Part shown: positions 26,240-36,684 of the stretch, in pieces | Numbering within the stretch: position 1 is the first letter of the stretch | Layout of the letters: every line of letters begins with the position of its first letter | NCBI GenBank assembly: GCA_963853835.1 | Contig: OY970828.1 | Span: forward strand, 59,016,861 to 59,080,860 | DNA length: 64,000 nt | From: Calendula officinalis | Lineage: Eukaryota > Streptophyta > Magnoliopsida > Asterales > Asteraceae | Direction of reading: 5' to 3' | The notes under the pieces: model-generated | Database searches by the model: none | What the model saw: only the letters and a program-made list of their open reading frames with translations | Told to the model about the DNA's origin: nothing | Position numbers and translations under genes: made by a program

Positions 26240-26325
26240 GAAGCTTATTAATGGCGATGGATTTCGGTTAATAAGTTGATGTGAAGCTTACTAATGGCGA
26301 TGGATTTCGGTTAGTAAGTTAATGT
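26240..26325 (+). repeat. 43-bp tandem duplication
   Basis: Two adjacent units starting gaagctta and containing aatggcgatggatttcggtt, at 26240-26282 and 26283-26325, with a few substitutions. Confidence 0.9.
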
Positions 26326-26410
26326 GATTCTAGTACATATATGTTTATGTATTAGGTATGTTTATTCTTCTAACTAGTTCGGGGGCAACCCGATAGTTAT
26401 GAAAGAATTA

Positions 26411-27500
26411 TGTGCACAGTTAGTCAACCTATGATGATACATCCATACCTACGAAACACTTAAGGGTCACACCGGTGAGTGCATGTAATACGAGCAAGAT
26501 AAGCAATAATACTACGAAGAGGAATGATTCATAATAGTCATTATGAATCAGTTAAGTATTAAGTTAAGATTAACTTATTACTAGATAGTTTAACTAACTA
26601 ATTAATACAAGTAGTTGTACATTTACTAGTTGAGTAAATATACAATGTGTTAATTATAGATTATCCATGATATGATTTAAAGCTATTAAATCATATAGTA
26701 ATGGATAATATTGTTGTATAAATTATATAAAGGTTATTATATAATTAATTATTGAAAGTATAAATACAAGTATATAATTCGTGTATATGGGTACCGAATT
26801 ATTAGTGTGTTAATACTAGACATTTAATAGTTAAGTGCAACAATAATAAACTAGTTAAACTATGAGGGATGGAAGTGTAAAAGGATAAGTTTAATTAAGA
26901 GATTGATCTTAATTAAACTCAAAGGACTTAAATGAAACTTATTCTATTATAAATAGAAGGCTTAAGGTTTAATTTAAACCTAATCATTCCCTTAACACTT
27001 ACACGAAAATCACTCCTTCCCCTCCTCCTTGTTTCGGCCGAGAGCAAGCAACACCAAGTTTTGGTGTTCTTCGTTCTTCGTGTTCTTCAAGTCTTGAAGA
27101 TCCAAGTTCATTGCTTAGATCAACTAGAAGATCGCTCAATTTGTTCATCATCAGTGGATCTATCTTAAGCAATCAACAAGGTATGTTTTGGGAAACCCTT
27201 TTCTCCCTTCTCCCCTCTTGGACGAATTCGACCAAAGAACCCTAGGGTTCTTTGGTTGGTGGTCGAACGAACCACACAAGCAATGTGTGTGTTCGAGTTC
27301 TTCGTACAAGGTTTCTTTCTTGTTAACCTAATCTAGATTTCCAACATCCCAATCCTTTAGGGTTTAAGGATTAGGTTTAATCCCAGTTCCGCATTTAGGG
27401 ATTAAATCAGCTAGTTGGTTTTAACCGGTCAAGAACAAGTTCATGTTCTTGGTCAGTATGGTCGAACCAAGTACACTAGGAGGTCGACCCAAGTGGTTGA
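26411..27500 (+). repeat. 1.1-kb dispersed repeat, copy 1
   Basis: Matches 36685-37790 in the same orientation from TGTGCACAGTTAGTCAACC to the AGGAGGTCG block. It contains a TATA box (tataaatagaagg), a leader with TTCGTTCTTCGTGTTCTTCAAG and a splice donor, so it resembles the promoter end of an LTR. Confidence 0.85.
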
Positions 27501-27605
27501 TCAGTCGCATGGTGCGTAGTGAAACCCTACAAGTTAGATATGGTTGCTAGTAGAGCATAGATTGATAGAGTCACGATAGGGTGACTAGGCGGTAGTGAGA
27601 TTGTT

Positions 27606-27630
27606 TATATATATATATATATATATATAT
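27606..27630. repeat. (TA)n microsatellite
   Basis: About 12 TA units within the 3.4-kb LTR-like unit. Confidence 0.95.
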
Positions 27631-28370
27631 GTTAATATATATTTATGAAATGATTATTATTATTGGGTCTAAAACCCATGTATCTCACGAGACTATTTTG
27701 TCTCACGTATTACGTTTGTTTTGTGGCTATGTACTCAGGTACAGGTTTGAAGTGATAGAAGGTTGCACTAGAAGTGGCCTAGAGATGTTTAGCTCGGGAG
27801 CTCATAGGTAGATCCCGTTTGCCTATGGTTTTGATATACTTGGTGACACCGTATTTTTGTAAACTCTGATAAGGTTTTAAAGTTTTTGTTAAACTGTATT
27901 TTGGACAATATGTCAAATAATGGGAAACTGTATTTTTAAATGATTCAAACGATGTTTTAAAAATACGGGTGTTACATGATACACTTTCCATATTTGGGTG
28001 TATCAAAATAAGTGATACACTTTGAAAACTTACCTTATTTGGTAAAAAGGAATGGGACCCACACCCACTAACTATCTACTTTAATAAAATAAAATGACAT
28101 ATTTACCCTTACTTATAGTTTTAAACATCATTAACCTCATTTTATTCAAAATTTATGGGACCCATTCCCCACTAACTATCTATTTAATCTAATTTAATTA
28201 TCATTATCATATTTTGCCTCAAAATCCGTGAAACCAACAATGTATCACTTATTTTAAATGGGAGGAAGTATTACTTTTGATGGAAATAGAATAATAAGTA
28301 ACTTTATATTATTTTATTTTCTATTCAAATGTGGGGTATTATTGGTGTTTGAATAGAAAATGCGGGGTAT

Positions 28371-28961
28371 TGTTGGAACTTATAAATTGTTTCTTCCCAC
28401 ATTGCTCAAAGTATGAAACATTTGTATATTTATAAAGCATTTCTCACTCATAACTAACAAATCATTGACTTGGGCTTTGTGGTGGGTTTAGGTTTGTTTG
28501 GGCTTATAATATATATATATATATAATTTACATATATATTAAATGGTCAAAAGATGACATTGGGGCTCTTGGGCTCTAAATGAATTTCGGACATAAGTTT
28601 TTAGCCCTAACCCGATTTTCTTTTTGACGTTTTTTGGCCAGATACAATGTTTCCATTGGACGTTTTCTGTTAGCCGTTATACGTGAACAGGCATGACGAA
28701 ATTGAAGAGATGCGTTGGCTGATTCGCACCCCTTCAATCAGTATAAATACCGAACTCAATTCCATCACAAAGGCGAATCTTCAGATTCATTAGATTCTTG
28801 TTTTTAAAACTTGAATTGATTGTTGTATCCTCAAAACAGTCGTACCAATTCGGGCGAAATTCTGTTTTAGGACACTGCAATTCGCAGGCCTCAATCAAAA
28901 TTGTTGTAATCGAATGATTTCTGAATTTGTATATATTATTACGATTATATTTTTCCTAACA
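28371..28961 (+). repeat. 3' LTR of the nested copia element
   Basis: 591 bp, same ends and body as the 5' LTR with scattered substitutions and small indels, for example a longer TA run near 28510. It is followed by the CTAAT duplication. Confidence 0.9.
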
Positions 28962-28966
28962 CTAAT

Positions 28967-29578
28967 GTGAATACCTATATTGATAAATAAGCAGAAATAT
29001 AAATATGAACATTTAGTATAAACAATATAATTTCTCCGGATTACATAGATGTTTTCTTTTGCCTGCTCAATTTGTAAGATCAAAACACAAAACACCTTCA
29101 CCCCACACCAATGTAGTAAAATATTTATGCATGTCTTGATACTTGGAAAAAGAGTACTGTGTGTCAATGTGTCATTCCCTTTATTCCACTATTGAAGTTT
29201 GAAAACACACCCACTCCACCATGGGCACAAGATTCCTCGCAACATGCCACCAGCCTGCCTGCCATTCTCCTGCATAAAGTTCTTGTACTATTTTATTTTT
29301 CTTTCTATCTATTTCAGAATTTAAGGGTCTCCAACTTAATGATTTACACTATCGACCTGTCTAGTTGTACATTAAGTCATTAACTAATGGATTTATTTTT
29401 TTAACGATAAATACACGCGGTTCTTAATTTTACATTATTTTATTCACGTCCGGATTTTAATCCACAATCATAAATTTTTATCATTTTGTTCACGTCGGAA
29501 TTTTAATCCACAACCATGTGAGATACTTAATCATTTTGATACCACTACGATATAAACTCTTTGGTAACTAATGGATTT
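28967..29578. other. Intergenic sequence
   Basis: No gene recognised. There are two similar ATTTTAATCCACAA stretches near 29453 and 29501. Confidence 0.4.
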
Positions 29579-29603
29579 GTCAATTATACATTGGAGATGC
29601 TGC

Positions 29604-30967
29604 TAGGGGTGAACATGGTACGGTACCACGTATATTTTTCTCATACCGCGTACCGTACCAACTATAATTGGTACACTGATTTATCTACCATTACCATACC
29701 AAGTTTACTTGGTACCAATTTGTTTGGCTACCAACAATCTTGGTTGGTACAAATTGGTAATGGTATATACCAACATCACTAACTCATATGAAATTAAAAA
29801 AATTAATAACAAAAGAATAATGATATTTTATCATTATCGACCAGTTAAACATATTAACAAGTGTTCCGAACTAGGGGTGTGTATAAAAACCGGAAAACCG
29901 GAACCGAACCGGGACCGAACCGGAACCGGCACCGAACCGAACCGGAACCGGCTTAACCGGTCCGGTTCCCGGTTCTTAGATTTGATAAAAATTAACAAAT
30001 CGGGTTTACCGGTTCCGGTCCCGGTTCGGTTCCGGTTTTTTCGGGTTTGGAACCGGCATTTAAAAAGGTATATAGACTTACGACTTTTCATATATATATG
30101 TCGAAATAATAGGCATATAGGCTTTTAATAGAAACATATTTGACTTGAAACAACCCGTGAACCCCCGCAAACATCATACTTTTATTAAAAGTACGTTAAA
30201 ATATTTAAGTTATATATTTTAAGATAAAAATATGCACCGAAAATGTATAATCGGATGGCAAACACAAAAACCGGGTTTACCGGTTCTAAACCCGTTTGAA
30301 GACCGGACCGACCCGGAACCGGACCGGGCCCGGAACCGGTTTAACCGGTCCGGTTCTCGGTCCTTGAAATTTCTTTTTTTTTGGTTACCGGGTTTACCGG
30401 TTCCGGTCCGGTTCGGTCCGGTTCCGGAACCGAACACATCCCTATTCCGAACATAAAAACAAAATAAGCAAAATGATATAATATGTTACGTGCTATATAA
30501 ACATAATCTAGTACGATAAAGTAACAAAAGATGTAGCTATCTTGTCGTAACTGAATCACTGATTTGTGTGAATGTACATATAAAATATTATATTTTCAAA
30601 GATGTTTTTAGTTTTAAAGTTAAAATAAGTATGTCTTATTATATTATATTAGTTTCAGAGATATTTTTTGGGCACATCTATAATTTAAATAAAATATCGT
30701 ATATTTTAATATCTAATTGGAATCTTGGGCAAATAGGTTGCTAGTTTGTTATAATATATTAAACTAAAAATCATATAATATATATCTTGGTTGGTACGGT
30801 ATACCGTGGTATTTAAAATTTGTGTACCATTACCGTACCATGATTACACAATTGGTACGGTACTACCAACCAAACATGTTGGCTACCAACATATTGGCTA
30901 CCAAATATACTTGGTATGGTTGGTAGCATGTTGGCTGGTTTTGTTCGGTACAAATTTGACACCCCTA
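29604..30967 (+). mobile_element. hAT-type MITE with 8-bp target duplication
   Basis: Ends TAGGGGTG and CACCCCTA, flanked by exact GATGCTGC copies (29596-29603 and 30968-30975). The sub-terminal parts are made of GGTAC and TTGGTA words that form a partial fold-back. No transposase is coded. It contains a second element at 29872-30444. Confidence 0.93.
29872..30444 (+). mobile_element. Second hAT-type MITE nested in the first
   Basis: 573 bp with ends TAGGGGTGTG and CACATCCCTA, flanked by exact TTCCGAAC copies (29864-29871 and 30445-30452). Both arms are dense in ACCGGAACCG and CGGTTCCGGT words, giving false open frames on both strands. Confidence 0.93.
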
Positions 30968-31297
30968 GATGCTGCTATTGATTTTGAATTTTCTACATTC
31001 AATTAATCCTTTTAAAAATATTTACCAATTAAATTGGGCCATTTCCTTCTACGTCTAGGGGGTGAATGGAGGCAATGGATGTTCATCTATGATTTATTAT
31101 ATGGTACTCAGCATAAAAAAATAGTCAATTATACATTGGAGATGCTGCTATTGATTTTGATTTTTCTACATTCAATTAATCCTTTTAAGAATATTTACCA
31201 ATTAAATTGGGCCATTTCCTTCTACATCGAGGGGGTGAATGGAGGCAATGTATGTTCATCTATGATTTATTATATGGTACTCAGCCTAAAAAAATCA

Positions 31298-32516
31298 GTT
31301 AATTGTTTTTTTATATTATTACATAATTTTTTTTATATTAGTACATACATGATTTAAATAAAATTTATATAAATTTAGCGATTTTGAATAAAATACTTAA
31401 GTTATTGTACTTTCATATATAGCAAAAGCATTATAAATTTATCCATAATAATCAAATACGTTGGTTAAATTTTTTGACATTTCTATTTAATAAAAGTCTC
31501 AAATTCATTACAATACACTTTTTATAAGTTATCAGTATAATTTGTAAAATTAGTTATATATTTAATTTTTTACCAAAATATAGCTCATAAAGATAAAGAC
31601 AGAGGGTCTTTAAAAAAAGCAAAAGGTCCAAGTAATCATCATTAAAGTTTTGAGTATTGAAAAACTAATTGCGTATCATAATAATAAATAATACATTTAT
31701 GGTTTCGTAATTTTTGAATAAAAAAATTAAAATGAAGATTAAAATAAATTAAAGTTGATAGTTAATGAATAATAAGTCTAACTAGTCCTTTCGAATAAAA
31801 ATGATATTAATGGATTTTAAACTAAAACTAAGATTAAAAATTTAATTTCTCTATTTAAAGCGAATAGTTAATAAATAATAAGTCATATTTCTTTTTTTAC
31901 CAAATAATATAAAATTTAAAAAGTATTACTTATTTTAAAACAATTAATAAACTGAAGATGTATCACTTATTGTGATATGAAGGTAGTATTTTGAATGGTC
32001 ATTTATATTTTTTAATGTTCATTACAAAATTCCATTAATTTTTTTTAATTGCAAATAATAATCTTGTCATATATATTAGTACCTCTGTCTTAAATTTATT
32101 ATCCAAAAACAAAACTCGTAGAGTTTAAGAAAAAAAAATACATCTATTATATTATACAATCAATATAATTTTAGTTTTACCATCTAATTATTTTTTAATT
32201 GGTAAAATTTTTAAGTGTACAATAATTTTAAGACATATTAAAAAAGAAATATGAATACTAAAATTGAAACGAAAATTTTCTTTTGAACGGCAATTATATT
32301 AAAAACTAGTAAGAAACTAGAAAATTACAAATAAAAAGCGAAACTAACGCTAAATACAAGACAAAAGGATTTGGAAAGAAGGACTACACAAAATCTTACC
32401 TCAGAAAATCAACATACGTTTTGGTAAATTCAATTTAAATACACGTAATGGGAAGAGTCGAATTTATAACGTAACTGGCCGACTTTAATTGCCTCCAAGA
32501 GTTTTAGTATTTAATA
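31298..32516. other. AT-rich intergenic region
   Basis: Poly-A/T-rich; no gene. A diverged relative of the MITE at 8072 may lie at 32080-32240. Confidence 0.4.
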
Positions 32517-32780
32517 CTCTCTCCGTCCCTAAATAAAGTTCCCATTTCACTTTCAAGTTTTGTCCCTAAATAAAGTTCTCATTTCTCAAACTTAAGGGAC
32601 CCACTTAATATAATAATATTATTACCAATATTTTCACCACTAACTATCTCTTAAAACACTTTCTCTCTCCAATCAAACCTTATATTTTATTCAAAAGTAA
32701 TACCAAATACCCCACCACTAACTATCTCCTAAAATGTTGTGTCCAACACAAATAGGAACTTAATTTAGGGAAGGAGGGAG
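32517..32780 (+). mobile_element. Stowaway-type MITE, 264 bp, just upstream of the dioxygenase-like gene
   Basis: CTCTCTCCGTCCC to GGAAGGAGGGAG with TA at 32515-32516 and 32781-32782. It ends 92 bp before the ATG of the next gene, so it lies in its promoter or 5' leader. Confidence 0.9.
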
Positions 32781-32872
32781 TAAATGAGAAAAACATAACA
32801 CTAGAAAAGTCTCAAGACGATTAAATCTGAAAAAATCCCCGGCAACCTTATTTCTGTCAATCACCGGTGATC

Positions 32873-35699
32873 ATGGCTTCATCATCCACTCAGAGTCACC
32901 AACAACACTTCCCGACGGCCACGTCAGCTCCACCACCAACACCTTCCACCAACCAACCCAATTCCACCTCCACTTCTGACTCCGATCTTCTTTCCCGCCT
33001 TCTCCACCGCCTCCCACCGAATCTCTCAGATACTCCAACGCTACTCCGCCGCCGTTCTTCACTCGCCACATCTCCGCCACTCATCTCCTTCACCGACCTC
33101 AACTCCTCTCTATTCTCCTCACTCTCTGCCATATCCGAACTAGGATTCTTCCAACTCACTGACCACCCAATTCCTTCCGAACTCGCCCAATCGGCCGAGT
33201 CAGATTCAGCTGCTCTCTTCAAACTTCCCAGCCACCAGAAACACCAACACTTTCCTAGAAGCTGGCCGGTTGGTTTCGACGATGAAGATGAAGAGTCGTT
33301 ATTTCTTGACTCGTCTTGCTCAACCGATTCATCCGAGTTATCGCTGAGTTCGTTACACGAGTTTACTCTGGAAATGGAAAAAATTGGTTTAGCTGTCGTA
33401 GAAGCGCTATCGTGCGCCATCGGTTTACAGAATCCAGTACAAGATGACCCGACCAGTGTTTGTTCGTTGATGTGGATATCCGAAAGCTCTGGGTTGCCCG
33501 GAGAGATAATGGTTGGGTCGGGTAAGTTTTACCCGTATGTGGTCGGGTTGCATTATCAATTTCGGAGCCAAAGCTGTTCTTTATTGGCGGATTCGGGTTG
33601 TGTATCCGTCTCTTCCCAAATGGACTCGATATTAGTCACGCTCGGGGACATCGCTCAGGTAAAAAATTAATATATCTTCTGTCTGAATTAACACTAGTTT
33701 TAAGTTGTGTTTGTTTGCAGCTTAATGGAACTATTCAGCGCTGAATGCTTAATCATTCAGCATTCAGTGCGTTTATTTAGCGTCTCTGAATGAAGTATAT
33801 GTTGAATGGGACAGCAAAAAGCTGTTGAATCATTCTTCCTTAGAACATATGCTGAATCATTAAGCAGTCAGAATTCTTATAAAATAGTTTCTCACATTCA
33901 AAACAAGTTTTATACAAAACTTCTTAATCACCGTTGAATCATTCAGCACTTAACCATTTTGTTCTTATCAAACAACACCTTAATTAACAATATTGATTTT
34001 TTCGAACATGTAATTTCTCTAGACAGAGTGTATCGAATAGACATAGTGTATCGAATGAAGTAAAAATTTCTAAAATCATAGTAATAGATATTTAATAAGG
34101 GTTTTTCTAAATGTGCCTCCAAGGCACATGTTAGGGTGCATTAAATATCATTATCTTTCCATTATAACTTTAAAATGCATTTAATACATCTCTTTAAAAT
34201 GTAACTTATGCACTTTATTCATGTTTAATTACACATTATTAGGAAACTTTTAAATCAATTAATGCATCTTAACATGTGTCTTGAGGGCACATGTTAGAAA
34301 AACTCATTTAATAAAGCCAAACTTTAAAGTTGTAGGTGATTGTATTAAATGATTTTTGTAGATTTCTTGGAAAGTTTAAGATTATTAATGCACGAGACAT
34401 ATGTTAAAAGAACCCAGCAACATTTTACCAAGTGTCAATCAAACTACTTATTAATAGGTCACTTTAAACCAATTTTTTGTTTGTTCAAGTTTAGATCGCA
34501 ATTTGTGGGGTTTTATTAAAGTCGTCTTAAAGTAAAAGTAACTCAATAACTAGCCTTAATATTTACCTTAAAATTACTCTTTCATTTAACACTTTAGTGC
34601 TGCCAAAACCACTTTAGCGTGAATTTAACACACCCACACCTAGTATTCTTAAATCTTAGAGCACTAGTTATGGTGCGGTGCCCCATGTTAAATGCATGTT
34701 AAACCCATTTTGTCTCTTTAACGTCGATGTTAAATGTGCCCTTGCTGGTGTTAAAGCCTAAAATGGGTCCCAAGTCATTGCCTTCTACTGTTGCCTTTAA
34801 CGAGTGTTGCCATTTCTTTGACGAAATGCATTTGGCGAGTTACTGGCGGTAGTGCCGGTATAGTTGAGTGGTCGCCAAAGACGTTTGGTTAACCTTTGAC
34901 GGTGCCACACCGAACGCCCTTAGTACAACTCATTATCTAAATATGTTAAATGTTGGTTGATTTAACAACATTTTTAGTTTTGTAATCTTCACAAGTCTAT
35001 TTTTTTGTCTTTGTTTGACACGATACGCATCATATGCATCAGATTATTTCTAGGTGTGCCATCAATCTGATTTCGACTTCATATTTTGTCAAATTGTGAC
35101 TTTTTTGGCTCTTGGTAGCAAATTATATATTCTCGTAGCTGTTTTTTTTTTTTTTGGTAGGTCGGGTTTTCTTGAACACTAAATAGCATTTCTAATACAT
35201 ACAAATATAAATTATTAGCAGACATAACTGACTTCGTAGATAACTAAAACACCACATATTAATAACTCAATAACTTTAATTTATTCTTTTTTTGAAGTTT
35301 AACTTTCGTTAATTTTTAATTCATTTTTTAAAATAATTTTTACATTATATTGTTAAATTGTGGTACGTAATTGTTTGTTAGGTATGGAGCAACGGGAAGT
35401 TGAAGAAAGTGAGAGGAAAACCGACATTAAACATGGAAGAAAAGAACAACACATCAAGCTTGTCGATGTCTCTTTTGGTGACATTGCCGCTAGAGAGCAC
35501 CGTCTCTAGTCTTCCTCCGAGGGCGGTCCGCGGTGACACCAACCACCACGAGAACCAGAATGAAGATGATCATGATGATTTAAGAGATGAAAGTGTTTTT
35601 AGTTCGTTTTCATTTGAAGATTACGCTTGGAGAGTGTACCATGAAAGGGTTCCTATTAAAGATCCGTTGGATAGATATCGTGTCTCAACTAAAATTTGA
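32873..35699 (+). CDS. 2-oxoglutarate/Fe(II) dioxygenase-fold protein lacking catalytic residues
   Basis: Two exons, 32873-33658 and 35382-35699, joined at CAG|GTA (donor CAG/GT, acceptor TTAG), giving 367 residues. The start is the first ATG; the upstream codon in frame is not ATG. Residues 1-66 are Ser/Pro/Thr-rich. Residues 70-115 (ISFTDL, AISELGFFQLTDHPIP) match the N-terminal domain of plant 2OG dioxygenases, and LGDIAQVWSNGKLKKV (257-272) matches the usual GDLLQIWSNG block. However, the expected H-x-D is H-Y-Q at 227-229, the second iron histidine after KKV is replaced (RGKP), and the R-x-S that binds 2-oxoglutarate is not found. The C-terminus keeps YAWRVY and KDPLDRYRV. I infer a catalytically dead family member; the open frame argues against a pseudogene. 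Substrate and role are unknown. Confidence 0.85.
33704..33979 (+). mobile_element. MITE-like repeat in the intron
   Basis: Imperfect inverted ends gttgtgtttgtttg and caaacaacacc, with many ATTCAG/CTGAAT words between. A partial copy is at 7511-7612. I could not confirm a target duplication. Confidence 0.65.
34099..34305 (+). mobile_element. Mutator-type MITE (207 bp) in the intron
   Basis: Inverted ends GGGTTTTTCTAA and TTAGAAAAACTC, flanked by exact 9-bp copies ATTTAATAA (34090-34098 and 34306-34314), which is typical of Mutator-like elements. Confidence 0.88.
34668..34925 (+). repeat. Possible further MITE in the intron
   Basis: A GC-richer island (GTGCGGTGCC at the left, GGTGCCACACC at the right) in AT-rich intron. 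The ends look roughly inverted, but no clear target duplication is seen. Confidence 0.4.
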
Positions 35700-36684
35700 A
35701 AATCGAATGTTTGTTTATGGTTCTATGAAGCAACGATTTGGGAACTAGTTTTTTGTTTGATATGTCTGTTAATTCTTTGTGAAATTAGAAGTATTATACT
35801 TCTATATGTTTGGGGTGATGGTATTTGTTTGTTCATTAATTTCTAAATCAATTTGAAACTCTTCTATATGTGAATAATTTTGTGACAAGACACAACAATT
35901 GCGGCTAAATGTAAAGTGGGCTTAACTAGTCGAGATAATTGTTAATTTTCCATTCAAATACTATTAGCCTCAAGACAATATTCATAGAATCTCCATCTAT
36001 ATTTCCATCAATCATTTTCTTTCATATTTATCATATCCAATTATAATTATAACTCAATAATTATATATATTTGGCCCATACTTTTAATACACCGAAAAAC
36101 ACAATGACAAGTAAATATGAGTTAAGTTAAACTTAGAATGCGTCAAATCTTACGCCCAAGCTTTGGACCCTAGCATGACGACATGGCCAAATCTCAAGCA
36201 CTGGCAAACCATCTCAAAAGTAACTTACGATATGGTAAGGCGTCTCTAATCAAGGCTCCATAAGAGATCATAAATCATAATCATAACCTCCTCTTGGTAA
36301 GGAAAGCCCGAAAACAATCGTGAAAATACGAAATATTTAAAAACTCGAGTTTTCTCGATAGCCTAAACAGTGACTACTCTGTGTTTACTCATCTAGGCTT
36401 CAAACATTCACAAAAATGGAAAACTCTTCTCACCTTTAAATACTACAAGCGTTCCTATCAATGGTCACTCTTAAATAGTTAAACACTTAAATATTATTAT
36501 TTTTTATGTTACAATGTATAATATAGGGACTTTAGTGTAAATACCTTATATATGTACTCTATATATTGGTATCAATACAACCTAGAACCCTAACATGTAT
36601 TGTATAATATCTAACATGAAACTGAGCCTAGCCTTCTAGAAATCTCGAACATTCACCAATATTGACATATTTTTGAAGGATTTA
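35700..36684. other. 3' flank of the dioxygenase-like gene
   Basis: Includes the gene's 3' UTR. The part 36500-36612, with TGTTAC, a TATATA run and ATATCTAACA, looks like a short LTR, but no duplication was found, so it is not called. Confidence 0.4.

Larger units (their letters stand above)
24534..27976 (+). mobile_element. Long solo-LTR-like unit (3443 bp) with TGATA duplication
   Basis: Starts TGTAACGACCCGAAATT, ends GGGTGTTACA, and is flanked by TGATA on both sides (24529-24533 and 27977-27981). TG-CA ends plus a 5-bp duplication are those of an LTR retrotransposon, and TGTAAC...GTTACA ends are common on plant Ty3/gypsy LTRs. No protease, RT, integrase or RNase H is coded inside, so it is best read as a solo LTR. 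A pyrimidine-rich leader with a splice donor appears twice, near 24890-25020 and 27000-27185, the second below a TATA box (tataaatag near 26951). The second half is shared with 36685-37790 and may be a separate nested piece. Confidence 0.7.
24242..28268 (+). mobile_element. CTTCCTCCG MITE split by two later insertions
   Basis: Ends CTTCCTCCG and GGAGGAAG with TA on both sides (24240-24241 and 28269-28270). When 24261-24524 and 24534-27976 are taken out, the rest follows the intact copy at 40725-41035 (aaaataagtgacacacttt and so on). Confidence 0.85.
20844..28961 (+). mobile_element. Ty1/copia element, internally deleted and containing nested insertions
   Basis: Two direct LTRs (20844-21433 and 28371-28961), each TGTTGGAACTT to CCTAACA, flanked by the 5-bp duplication CTAAT (20839-20843 and 28962-28966). 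Between them are a damaged gag-RT region and a 3' untranslated part into which further elements inserted (24242-28268). The exact outer duplication shows that everything between the LTRs belongs to one insertion event plus later nesting. Confidence 0.9.
29579..31297 (+). repeat. 173-bp tandem duplication, first unit split by a transposon
   Basis: Unit 1 is 29579-29603 plus 30976-31123. Unit 2 is 31124-31297 and uninterrupted (gtcaattatacattggagatg to actcagc). Unit 2 keeps the pre-insertion sequence gagatgctgctattg. Confidence 0.9.

Noticed and set aside
29709..30456. ORFs rich in Arg/Pro/Asn on both strands
   Set aside because: These are translations of the ACCGGAACCG repeats of the inner hAT-type MITE.
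36509..36612. Short LTR-like stretch, TGTTAC to CTAACA
   Set aside because: The flanks TTTTA and TGAAA do not match and no partner was found.
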